From contig CAJXTZ010000015.1 of assembly GCA_913061345.1 (NCBI GenBank), positions 1 to 36,416 of the forward strand: 36,416 nt of DNA, in the 5' to 3' direction. Below the pieces are notes generated by a model. The model had not been told where the DNA came from and did not search any database. It saw only the letters and a list, made by a program, of their open reading frames with translations. Below are positions 25,512-33,138 of this stretch, one piece after another. A program made the translations under genes and the position numbers. The stretch is from an uncultured Erythrobacter sp. Its GTDB lineage: Bacteria > Pseudomonadota > Alphaproteobacteria > Sphingomonadales > Sphingomonadaceae. Position 1 is the first letter of the stretch. Each line of letters begins with the position of its first letter.

Positions 25512-26276
25512 ATGACGCGTACCAAACGAAAAGCGCTGGTTTTAGGCAGTTCCAGCCCCGGTGGGCTGGGCGAAGCCGTGGCGCAGAAGCTAGGCGATGA
25601 TGGCTATGAGGTCGTCGTTGCCGCGCGGAGGGAGGCACTTGTCGCCGACCTGGCGAGTCGAATTGGCGGCAGCCATCTGATTTGCGACGTGACGGATGAA
25701 GAATCTGTCGAACGGGCATGCGTCGATGCGGGGCCGTTCGATGTCCTTGTAAATGCTGCGGGCACAACCTGTGCCGGCGGCCTTTCCCGGATCGAACGGT
25801 CGCAGATCGAAGATCAGATGGAATTGCATTTCACCGCCAATGCGCTGCTGCTGAAACACGCATTGCCAGCAATGCCCGATGGGGGCAGCATTGTCTTGTT
25901 CTCCTCCGTCACTGCAAAGCTCGCCGGTGTGGGCCTTACGGCTTACAGCTGCGCCAAGGCCGCGCTTGAGCAATTGGTGCGGGTTGCGGCGGTAGAGCTG
26001 GGGGAACGAGGCATTCGCGTGAATGCTGTCTCTCCCGGTTTCTCCGAAACGCCGATGACGAAGGCCATCTTCGAAAATCCGGCGCTTACCGATTTGTATC
26101 TTGGCCAAGTGCCATATCAGCAGCGGGCGGTTCTTCCGCAGGAAGTTGCATCTACCGTGGCATGGCTCGCGTCACGTGATTGTTTTTCGACCGGTGAGAT
26201 CGTTCAGGTTTCAGGCGGGGCGCAATTGGGCCGATTGCCCAATTCCGCCGAACTTAGAGAATTGAGGAAGGCGTGA
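25512..26276 (+). CDS. Short-chain dehydrogenase/reductase 2
   Basis: A 254-residue SDR. The nucleotide loop is variant (GSSSPGGLG, about 12-20) and two arginines after strand 2 (AARRE) suggest NADP(H). NAAG replaces NNAG at 81-84. The catalytic residues are Ser131/132, Tyr145 and Lys149 (AYSCAK). The C-terminus has FSTGEIVQVSGGAQLG followed by a short charged tail. It follows operator-like site B and ends three bases before SDR 3, so the two are co-transcribed. The opposite cofactor preference from SDR 1 suggests a different step or direction. Confidence 0.92.
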   Translation: MTRTKRKALVLGSSSPGGLGEAVAQKLGDDGYEVVVAARREALVADLASRIGGSHLICDVTDEESVERACVDAGPFDVLVNAAGTTCAGGLSRIERSQIEDQMELHFTANALLLKHALPAMPDGGSIVLFSSVTAKLAGVGLTAYSCAKAALEQLVRVAAVELGERGIRVNAVSPGFSETPMTKAIFENPALTDLYLGQVPYQQRAVLPQEVASTVAWLASRDCFSTGEIVQVSGGAQLGRLPNSAELRELRKA

Positions 26277-26279
26277 ATT

Positions 26280-27041
26280 ATGGACCTTGGGCTTAAAGGC
26301 AAAAAGGCAATCGTCGTCGGGGGTGCCCGTGGTATCGGTTATTCGATCGCCGAACTTTTTGCGCGCGAAGGTTGCGACGTGGCGATCACTGCGCGCAACG
26401 ACGATTCGGTAAAGGATGCGGTTGCCGATCTTCGCAAGTACGGCACGAAGGTAATCGGATCTGGCTGCGATGTTTCCGATGCGGAAGGATTCCGTCAATG
26501 GATGGAAGACACTGATGAGAAACTTGGCGGATGCGATATTCTCGTCCCTGTCACTTCGGCTTCGGGCGGAGTGGGCAGTCTGAAATACTGGGAAAAGAAT
26601 TTCGCGGTGGACGTGATGGGGCCGGTGCGCGCCATCGATGCCGTGATCGAGGGGATGAAGGAACGGGGCGAGGGCTCGATCGTGATGATCGGAACCACAT
26701 CGGCGCTGGAGGCGATGGGCGGTCCACAAGCCTACAACGCATTGAAGGCATCGCTCATCATCTACGGGAAGCAACTGGGGTTGGCCCACGGCAAAGACGG
26801 CATCCGGGTCAACGTGGTTTCTCCCGGACCGATTGAATTCGAAGGTGGCAATTGGGAAATGCTCAAGGGCGCGATGGAGAAATACTACAATTCCCTCATT
26901 CGCAAGCATCCGCAGGGCAGGTTCGGTAAACCGGAAGAAATTGCGCGCTGCGTCGGCTTTCTCGCCAGCCCGGCGGCCAGTTGGTGCAACGGTTCGCACC
27001 TCGTGGTCGACGGCGGTTTCACCGACTGCACCCATTTCTGA
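26280..27041 (+). CDS. Short-chain dehydrogenase/reductase 3 with altered NNAG and serine positions
   Basis: A 253-residue SDR. The loop GGARGIG (14-20) and ITARN after strand 2 suggest NADP(H). The usual NNAG motif is replaced by VTSASGG, and the catalytic-serine position reads IGTTSALEA, placing Thr139 where Ser normally stands 13 residues before Tyr152; Lys156 is intact (YNALK). Related SDRs annotated as 3-oxoacyl-ACP reductase-like share such changes, so it may still be active. Close spacing to both neighbours places it in the main operon before the Rieske oxygenase gene. Confidence 0.9.
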   Translation: MDLGLKGKKAIVVGGARGIGYSIAELFAREGCDVAITARNDDSVKDAVADLRKYGTKVIGSGCDVSDAEGFRQWMEDTDEKLGGCDILVPVTSASGGVGSLKYWEKNFAVDVMGPVRAIDAVIEGMKERGEGSIVMIGTTSALEAMGGPQAYNALKASLIIYGKQLGLAHGKDGIRVNVVSPGPIEFEGGNWEMLKGAMEKYYNSLIRKHPQGRFGKPEEIARCVGFLASPAASWCNGSHLVVDGGFTDCTHF

Positions 27042-27065
27042 TCGACAGGCACGCAGGACAGTTCG

Positions 27066-28409
27066 ATGGATGTGAAACGCCAGCAGAAGATCGTTCGCCC
27101 GGAAGAGCCGTTGCCGGGCGGAACGCCTATCGAAAAGGCGCCGGAGCCTGATCTTGGCTACGGCCTGATACCGGCGGAACGATATACGTCGACCGACTTC
27201 ATGCAACTTGAATGGGATCGGTTGTGGACGAAGGTTTGGCTGCTTGGCGGAAGGTCGGACGATATTCCGGAACCAGGCGACTATATCTGCACCAATATCG
27301 GCAAGGAATCTGTCCTGCTCGTGCGTCAGCAGGACGGTTCGGTGGGCGGCTTTTTCAATGTCTGCCTTCATCGTGGCAACCGTCTAGTGCCGGAAGAAGG
27401 TGTGGGGTCTGTCGCGGAAGACGATGGCGTGTTCCGCTGCAGCTATCACCATTGGGCCTATTCGAAGTCCGGCAAATTGCTGCATATCCCCGATCGCGAT
27501 ACCTTCCCGCAGGGCAAGCCCCCATGCGGTCGCGTAAGGCCAATCAAGGTGGACGAGTGGGGCAGTTTCGTGTGGTTCTCGCTCAACCCCGATGTCGAGC
27601 CGCTGCGCGAGTATCTGGGTGTGATCCCGGAACATCTCGATCCCTATCACATGGAACGCATGGCGTGGACGCGTGACATTACCGTTGAATGGGATTGCAA
27701 CTGGAAGGCCAGCGTGGATGCCTTCTCGGAAACCTACCACGTGCAAGGAATCCACCCCCAGCTGAAGTGGTATCTCGACGATGTGAACGTGCAGTACGAC
27801 TGCTACGACAAGCACAATCGCTACCTGATACCCTTTGCGGCCGTAAGTCCGCGCGTTGCCCTGCCATCCACCATTCCGCCGCTGATCGCTGGGATGATGG
27901 AAGCGGCGGAAATGGATCCCGCTGAATACGAAGGTCCGATAGACGGTATTCGCGAAGCGCTGCAGAAGCACAAGCGCGAGCACGGGAAGTCGCAGGGCAA
28001 GGATTATTCCGACCTCAACGACGAGCAGCTTACCGACGATTACCACTATACGATTTTCCCCAACGTATCGTTGAACGTCCATGCGGACGACGTAATGATG
28101 TTCCGCCAAAGGCCGCATCCGACCGACCCGAACAAGATGCTTTACGACATCTGGATGTTCGAACTGGTGCCCGAGGATGAGAAGTGGCCGGAGCGACCGC
28201 GCCATCAGGTTTTCCAGCACGGTGACAAGACAATCGGCCAGGTGCTCGATCAGGATGCTTTCAACCTGCCGCATGTACAGGCGGGTATGCGAAGCGAGGC
28301 TTTTGATGGCCTGTGGCTTGGCGATCAGGAAGTTCGCCTGCGCCACTTTCACAAGACACTGAACGATTACCTCTATGGTCACAACGGGCCGGGCGAAGGA
28401 GATCTCTAG
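27066..28409 (+). CDS. Rieske non-haem iron oxygenase, alpha subunit 1
   Basis: A 447-residue ring-hydroxylating oxygenase alpha subunit. The Rieske [2Fe-2S] ligands are Cys100/His102 (NVCLHRGN) and Cys125/His128 (CSYHHW), with a long 22-residue gap between the pairs. The mononuclear iron site has His225 and His230 in DAFSETYHVQGIHPQ. It activates O2 to hydroxylate or dihydroxylate a substrate. No beta subunit, ferredoxin or reductase gene adjoins it, so electrons must come from elsewhere in the genome or it works as an alpha-only (alpha3) enzyme. The start has AGGAC upstream. The 3' end carries the ribosome site of the E1 alpha gene. It is similar in length and layout to the second oxygenase at 33139-34491 but clearly diverged. 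Confidence 0.93.
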   Translation: MDVKRQQKIVRPEEPLPGGTPIEKAPEPDLGYGLIPAERYTSTDFMQLEWDRLWTKVWLLGGRSDDIPEPGDYICTNIGKESVLLVRQQDGSVGGFFNVCLHRGNRLVPEEGVGSVAEDDGVFRCSYHHWAYSKSGKLLHIPDRDTFPQGKPPCGRVRPIKVDEWGSFVWFSLNPDVEPLREYLGVIPEHLDPYHMERMAWTRDITVEWDCNWKASVDAFSETYHVQGIHPQLKWYLDDVNVQYDCYDKHNRYLIPFAAVSPRVALPSTIPPLIAGMMEAAEMDPAEYEGPIDGIREALQKHKREHGKSQGKDYSDLNDEQLTDDYHYTIFPNVSLNVHADDVMMFRQRPHPTDPNKMLYDIWMFELVPEDEKWPERPRHQVFQHGDKTIGQVLDQDAFNLPHVQAGMRSEAFDGLWLGDQEVRLRHFHKTLNDYLYGHNGPGEGDL

Positions 28410-28410
28410 A

Positions 28411-29382
28411 ATGGAATATACGAAGGAGGGACTGCTTCGAGCGTACAGGCGCATGGCCACGATCCGGCAGTTCGAGGAACGGTTGCACGAGGAAATCGCA
28501 AAAGGCGAAATTCCCGGCTTTACCCACCTGTACTGCGGACAGGAGGCGGCCGCCGTGGGCGTTTGCGAACATCTCGATACCGACGACAAGATCGTATCCA
28601 CGCATCGCGGCCACGGCCACTGCATCGCCAAGGGATGCGACGTGATTGGCATGATGAAGGAAATTTACGGCAGCCGCGAGGGCATTTGCAAAGGCCGGGG
28701 CGGCTCGATGCATATCGCCGACACCTCGATTGGCATGCTTGGCGCGAACGGCATCGTGGGCGCTGGCGCCCCGCAGGCCGTGGGCGCTGCAATCTCGGCA
28801 AAAGCACAAGGTCAGAGAAAGGTGGCAATCGCCTTCTCGGGCGACGGTGCCTGCAACCAGGGTACCACTTTCGAAGCCATGAACATGGCGGTGGTGATCG
28901 ATGTTCCCGCCATATTCGTGTTCGAGAACAACCACTATTCCGAACATACAGGTGATAGCTATGCCGTTGCCACGGGCAACGATATAGCCAGCCGCGCAGA
29001 GGCTTTCGGCATGAAGGTCTGGCGGGCCGACGGCAGCGATTTCCACGCCACTTACGAGACAATGGCCGAACTGCTGGAATATGTACGCGAAACCGGCAAA
29101 CCGGCGGCGATCGAGCTCGATACGGAACGGTTTTACGGTCACTTCGAAGGTGATCCGCAGCGCTATCGCGGCAAGGGCGAACTCGATCGTATCCGAGAGG
29201 AGCGCGATGCGTTAAAAATTTTCCGCAATGCGCAATCCATCCGCGAACTTCTGGAAGAAGCCGAGCTCGATGCCATCGACAAGGAGGTGGCTGAACTCAT
29301 CGAACGGGCAGTGGAAGAAGCGCGCGCCGCAGCCCGCTGCGATCCTTCGCAGATAGATGAAGACGTCTACGCGACGTACTGA
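28411..29382 (+). CDS. TPP-dependent dehydrogenase E1 alpha subunit (acetoin/2-oxoacid dehydrogenase type)
   Basis: A 323-residue E1 alpha subunit. The thiamine-diphosphate motif starts at SGDGACNQG (about 143-151) and ends at FENN (171-174). Before it are HRGHGHCIAKG and the GGSMHIAD phosphorylation-loop region, and after it YGHFEGDPQRYRG, as in AcoA-like proteins. With E1 beta it decarboxylates a 2-oxoacid or cleaves an acetoin-like ketone and passes the acyl unit to E2 lipoate. The ATG at 28411 follows AAGGAG inside the end of the Rieske gene, so translation is coupled. Sequence alone cannot separate acetoin from branched-chain or novel substrates. Confidence 0.92.
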   Translation: MEYTKEGLLRAYRRMATIRQFEERLHEEIAKGEIPGFTHLYCGQEAAAVGVCEHLDTDDKIVSTHRGHGHCIAKGCDVIGMMKEIYGSREGICKGRGGSMHIADTSIGMLGANGIVGAGAPQAVGAAISAKAQGQRKVAIAFSGDGACNQGTTFEAMNMAVVIDVPAIFVFENNHYSEHTGDSYAVATGNDIASRAEAFGMKVWRADGSDFHATYETMAELLEYVRETGKPAAIELDTERFYGHFEGDPQRYRGKGELDRIREERDALKIFRNAQSIRELLEEAELDAIDKEVAELIERAVEEARAAARCDPSQIDEDVYATY

Positions 29383-29396
29383 AAGGTTTGATTCCG

Positions 29397-30407
29397 ATGA
29401 CCGTTATGAACGTTCGCGATGCGATCAATCAGACGATATACGATGCGATGGAACGCGATCCCAGCGTAATCCTTCTGGGTGAGGATGTGGCCGGCGGCGC
29501 GGGCACGGCCGGCGGGCAGGAAGCGATTGGCGGTATCTGGGGCACAAGCACCGGACTTGTCGGCAAGTTCGGTCCTGAGCGCGTGATAGACACGCCCATT
29601 TCGGAAAGCGCCATCGTCGGCGCGGCCGCCGGTGCTGCGTTGTCGGGCATGCGACCGATTGCGGAACTGATGTTTGCGGACTTCATCGGGGTGTGCGGCG
29701 ACCAGCTGATCAACCAGATTGCGAAGTTCCGCTACATGTTCGGCGGCAATGCACGCTGCCCCGTAGTGATCCGGCTAGTCTACGGCGCGGGGATGAATGC
29801 AGCGGCACAGCACAGCCAGGCGTTCTACAATCTTCTCACGGCCATTCCTGGCCTTAAGGTCGCGTTGCCGACTACGCCCGCCGACGCGAAGGGTCTCATG
29901 AACGAGGCGTTGCATGGCGACGATCCTGTGATGTTCTTCGAACACAAGGCGCTTTACGGTCGCAAGGGCGAAGTTCCCGATGGCGTGCACCGGGTGCCGT
30001 TCGGCCATGCCCGCATGGCGCGCGAAGGCGGCGATGTTACCATCGTTGCACTGGGCCGTATGGTGAGTTTTGCCGAGAAAGCTGCAGACAAGCTGGCGGC
30101 TGACGGGATCGGCTGCGACATCATCGATCCGCGAACCACAAGTCCGCTCGACGAAGAGGCCATACTCGACAGCGTCGAGCAGACGGGGCGCCTCGTGGTG
30201 GTCGACGAAAGTCCGCCGCGATGCAGCGTCGCCACCGATATTGCCGCGCTGGTTGCGCAAAAGGCGTTCACCAGCCTCGACGCGCCGCCACAGTGCGTGA
30301 CTGCACCGCACACACCGATCCCCTTCGCTCCGGAACTAGAGCGCGCCTATGTTCCCGGCCCCCCGACGATCGTGGATGCTGTACGACAAACGCTGGACTG
30401 GGGGTGA
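29397..30407 (+). CDS. TPP-dependent dehydrogenase E1 beta subunit (acetoin/2-oxoacid dehydrogenase type)
   Basis: A 336-residue E1 beta subunit beginning MNVRDAINQTIYDAMERDP, with VILLGEDVAGG, the conserved DTPISESAIVGAAAGAAL block near the thiamine site, and the C-terminal domain VTIVALGRMV then DIIDPRTTSPLDEEAI. It forms the alpha2-beta2 E1 with the preceding gene. I use ATG 29397 with GAAAGG upstream; a TTG at 29388 is possible. An AcoB-like glycine-rich insertion (AGGAGTAGGQEAIGG) follows GEDV. The gene ends four bases before the E2 start. Confidence 0.92.
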   Translation: MTVMNVRDAINQTIYDAMERDPSVILLGEDVAGGAGTAGGQEAIGGIWGTSTGLVGKFGPERVIDTPISESAIVGAAAGAALSGMRPIAELMFADFIGVCGDQLINQIAKFRYMFGGNARCPVVIRLVYGAGMNAAAQHSQAFYNLLTAIPGLKVALPTTPADAKGLMNEALHGDDPVMFFEHKALYGRKGEVPDGVHRVPFGHARMAREGGDVTIVALGRMVSFAEKAADKLAADGIGCDIIDPRTTSPLDEEAILDSVEQTGRLVVVDESPPRCSVATDIAALVAQKAFTSLDAPPQCVTAPHTPIPFAPELERAYVPGPPTIVDAVRQTLDWG

Positions 30408-30411
30408 GTAC

Positions 30412-31863
30412 ATGACTGCTCTCAAGCCATTCACCATGCCCAAATGGGGCATCGAGATGACCGAGGGAACCCTGGCCGGCTGGCAGGTGGAAGAGCGCAA
30501 GCCTTTCGCCAAAGGCGATGTCATTGCCCTGATCGAGACTGACAAGATCACCAATGAGGTGGAAGCGGAGGCAGACGGCTGCCTGGTTAAGCTGATCGCC
30601 TCGGAACAGGATACCCTCCCTGTAGGAGCCTTGCTGGGAGTGATGGGACCAGCTGATGCGGATGCTGGAGAAGTCGAGGCGTTCATCGCTTCTTACAAGC
30701 CTTCGGGACAACGCAACGATGATGCCGAGGACGAAGACGAGGCAGACGCATCCGGCAAGGATGCGCCACAGTCATCCCCACCAGCGCCAACAGGCGAAGC
30801 GGCGACGACGAGCACGCGCAATAGCGTGATACCCGATGACGTCGCAATTTCGCCCGCTGCCAAGCGCGCGGCGGAGGCTGCCGGACTTTCGGCGCAGGAT
30901 ATCCAGCCCAGTGGCCGCAACGGCCGTATCACCCGGCAGGACGTGGACAAGGCGATTGCGGGGAAGCGCACCCCGGAACTGAAGGGGCCGATCGAAGTCG
31001 AAGGGCAGGAAAATGCCTTCGCTTCACCGCTCGCGCGAAGGATCGCCGTGCAGAATGGTATAGATCTCTCGGCCGTTGAAGGCAGTGGGGCCAGAGGCCG
31101 CATTTGCAAGGCCGACGTTCTTCAAAAAATTGAAACGCCCGCGCCTGCCTATGGCGAAGCGACACAATCGGCCGCGCAGCCTGCATCCGCTGGTACAACA
31201 GGCGCAAAGCAAGTCGTGCCCATGAGCTCCATGCGGCGCACGATCGCCCGAAGGCTTACAGAGGCGAAGCAGGCGGTTCCCCATATCTACCTGCGTCGCA
31301 AGGTGCGTGCCGATAAACTGATCGCTTTGCGCGAACGGGATGGGAAACCGGGCACCATCAACGATTACATGATCCGCGCCTGCGCGCTTGCGCTCCGCGA
31401 GGTTCCGGCGGTGAACGTCCAGGTCTACGAAAACGAGATCCATCAGTTCGAAAATGCCGACATCGCGGTTGCGGTGGCAACCGATCGTGGGCTTATCACT
31501 CCCATCGTTACCAATGCGGACGACCAGAGCGTCGCCAAAATTGCCGCCGCGACAAAAGGGCTGACCCAGAAGGCGCGAGCCGGGAAGTTGCAACCGCATG
31601 AGTTCCAGGGCGGCAGCTTCTCGATCTCCAACCTGGGCGGGTTCGGTGTCGAAAGCTTCGATGCGATCATTAACCCGCCTCAAGGTGCGATACTCGCCGT
31701 GGGCAAGGCGAGCCCCGAGCCCGTCGACGACGACGGCGCGATCCGGATCGTGTCTGTGCTACACCTGTCGCTAAGCTGCGACCACCGCGCAATCGATGGA
31801 GTTGATGGCGCGCGCTTCCTTGAAGCCTTGGCACAACTGCTGGAAAACCCGGAACAACTCTGA
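30412..31863 (+). CDS. Dihydrolipoamide acyltransferase E2 with one lipoyl and two E3-binding domains
   Basis: A 483-residue E2 core protein. The lipoyl domain spans about 4-80 with the lipoylated lysine in ETDKITNEV (Lys45). An acidic Ala/Pro-rich linker follows. Two peripheral-subunit-binding domains come next: 144-182 (SPAAKRAAEAAGLS, GRNGRITRQDV) and 204-240 (SPLARRIAVQNGID, GARGRICKADV). The acyltransferase domain spans about 268-483 with catalytic His458 and Asp462 in DHRAIDG. It transfers the acyl group from lipoate to CoA, giving acyl-CoA directly. Two adjacent E3-binding domains are unusual. No E3 gene is present in the window. The stop codon lies in the stem of the following hairpin. 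Confidence 0.93.
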   Translation: MTALKPFTMPKWGIEMTEGTLAGWQVEERKPFAKGDVIALIETDKITNEVEAEADGCLVKLIASEQDTLPVGALLGVMGPADADAGEVEAFIASYKPSGQRNDDAEDEDEADASGKDAPQSSPPAPTGEAATTSTRNSVIPDDVAISPAAKRAAEAAGLSAQDIQPSGRNGRITRQDVDKAIAGKRTPELKGPIEVEGQENAFASPLARRIAVQNGIDLSAVEGSGARGRICKADVLQKIETPAPAYGEATQSAAQPASAGTTGAKQVVPMSSMRRTIARRLTEAKQAVPHIYLRRKVRADKLIALRERDGKPGTINDYMIRACALALREVPAVNVQVYENEIHQFENADIAVAVATDRGLITPIVTNADDQSVAKIAAATKGLTQKARAGKLQPHEFQGGSFSISNLGGFGVESFDAIINPPQGAILAVGKASPEPVDDDGAIRIVSVLHLSLSCDHRAIDGVDGARFLEALAQLLENPEQL

Positions 31864-31907
31864 ACCAGGAAAGGGCCACTTCGCAAGAGTAGCCCTTTCC
31901 CGGTTCA
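31861..31907. terminator. Long hairpin between the two convergent catabolic operons
   Basis: TGAACC-A-GGAAAGGGC (31861-31876) pairs with GCCCTTTCC-C-GGTTCA (31892-31907): 15 paired bases with one mismatch and a 15-base loop. It begins at the E2 stop codon. No T run follows on either strand, so classical intrinsic termination is doubtful; it may act as a bidirectional stop or protect mRNA 3' ends. Confidence 0.55.
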
Positions 31908-31974
31908 GTTTCGCGCATCTCGAATTATACGGTGACAATCCTGACAGGTCCGATTTACGTGCAGGAGCAGGCAG

Positions 31975-32532
31975 CTAGATCGTATCCCGCGTGACTGGTA
32001 CTGTGAAGGTCGCCGCAGATTCCGGAAGATCTGCATCGCGTTCGTCTCCATACGCACGCATGCGCTGGCGGGTATCGATGGCAGTTAAATATTCATCGAT
32101 GGGCAGATAGTAGAAAAAGCGCAGCACCCGGTCAGCGAACCGCCAAACGCCATCCTCGCGGCAGTAACTGTCGGCATAGCGCATCGCGACAATCATTGGA
32201 CGTCCATCTCGCACAACTTCGGCATGAGATGAAACCGTGCCTCTGGCCCTGTCCCGGTCGTTGGGATCGAGTACGACAAGGTTATCATGCGTCACGTGCA
32301 ATCCGAAACCTAACGATTTGAAACGATCACGAAATTGGTTGCAGATTGCATCGCGGCCCACTGCATCCATCACACCATCTGCCGAACGGAACCTGCCTTC
32401 CCGTGCGAAAAGGGGTGCTATCGATTCAAGGTCGTGCAGATCAATCGCCAGAACATATCTGGCTTGCAGGTCAGTGATTTCCTGCCGATCTTCAATACGC
32501 CTGATACGATCTTCGATTGTTGGCTGGCTCAT
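31975..32532 (-). CDS. SnoaL/NTF2-like fold protein
   Basis: A 185-residue protein of the SnoaL_4 type, an alpha+beta cone fold shared with ring-hydroxylase beta subunits and polyketide cyclases: EDRIRRIEDRQEITDLQARYVLAIDLHDLESIAPLFA, then SHAEVVRDGRP and the C-terminal strands. It may be a dehydratase/isomerase or a beta-like partner for the Rieske enzyme upstream; nothing in the sequence decides. Its ATG overlaps the preceding gene's stop as ATGA, so it is the last gene of the minus-strand operon Rieske-ABM-ABM-SnoaL. Confidence 0.82.
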   Translation of the reverse strand: MSQPTIEDRIRRIEDRQEITDLQARYVLAIDLHDLESIAPLFAREGRFRSADGVMDAVGRDAICNQFRDRFKSLGFGLHVTHDNLVVLDPNDRDRARGTVSSHAEVVRDGRPMIVAMRYADSYCREDGVWRFADRVLRFFYYLPIDEYLTAIDTRQRMRAYGDERDADLPESAATFTVPVTRDTI

Positions 32533-32852
32533 CTTTTATGCGCCCGGAAGAATGCAAGCTGCATTTCCTCTGCCAGACAATCGAGTATCGGTGGAACAAG
32601 GCGGTCGTGGAAATCGATCTGCATGTGATGATCGAACGCGGCCTCGTCCCGGAAGGTTGCGACGCAGTAGAAGAGGTCTTCATCCTCCTCCGCCTGCAAC
32701 ACTTCATACACGTAAGCGTCGGGTTCGTGTTCCTTCACAAGTGATCTGAGCTCTGTTTGCAGCGCGATGAAGTCATCCCGTTTCTCCGGCTTCGTCCGCA
32801 AGGTTGCGATAAACGACTTGCCGGGCGCAGCGCCCGGTTCAGCTTTTGACAT
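32529..32852 (-). CDS. Antibiotic biosynthesis monooxygenase (ABM)-type small protein 2
   Basis: A 107-residue ferredoxin-like dimeric alpha-beta barrel: KSFIATLRTKPEKRDDFIALQTELRSLV, YVYEVLQAEEDEDLFYCVATFRDEAAFDHHM, and LVPPILDCL. ABM proteins are cofactor-free monooxygenases, haem-degrading enzymes or isomerases acting on aromatic or quinone-like substrates. The start at 32852 overlaps the preceding ABM gene by 14 bases and sits in a GC-rich hairpin (CCGGGCG-CAG-CGCCCGG region). A longer frame from 33044 would run through the other ABM gene and is rejected. Confidence 0.8.
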   Translation of the reverse strand: MSKAEPGAAPGKSFIATLRTKPEKRDDFIALQTELRSLVKEHEPDAYVYEVLQAEEDEDLFYCVATFRDEAAFDHHMQIDFHDRLVPPILDCLAEEMQLAFFRAHKR

Positions 32853-33129
32853 CGAGAAGATACTCCCGCTTGTAGGTGCCATCGATGCACTCGACCATCT
32901 TTTCGATGACCGGCGCATTCTCCGGGTTTTGCTGGTGGGCAAGATCGGCGTCTTCATTGGTGAAACTTTCGAAGACGGCAAAAGCGTGCGGCTCGTCCAG
33001 GCGATAGAACTTGTAGGCGAGCGTATCGGGTTCACGCTCTGCATTTGCCTCCATATCGGCGATAAGGTCGAGAAACTCCTCGTCCTTGTCGGGCTTTACC
33101 TTAAACCTTGAAAGAAAGGTGGTGGGCAT
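32839..33129 (-). CDS. Antibiotic biosynthesis monooxygenase (ABM)-type small protein 1
   Basis: A 96-residue protein with the ABM ferredoxin-like pattern: FLSRFKVKPDKDEEFLDLIADM, then DTLAYKFYRLDEPHAFAVFESFTNEDADLAHQQ, and a final helix region APVIEKMVECI. It follows the Rieske gene by nine bases and overlaps the second ABM gene. The two ABM proteins are diverged, so they may form a heterodimer or act on successive intermediates; this is inference. Confidence 0.82.
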   Translation of the reverse strand: MPTTFLSRFKVKPDKDEEFLDLIADMEANAEREPDTLAYKFYRLDEPHAFAVFESFTNEDADLAHQQNPENAPVIEKMVECIDGTYKREYLLDVKS

Positions 33130-33138
33130 CCTCGTCTC

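Noticed and set aside
32853..33044. N-terminal extension of the second ABM gene up to 33044
   Set aside because: It runs out of frame through the first ABM gene and has a serine/arginine-rich shadow composition.
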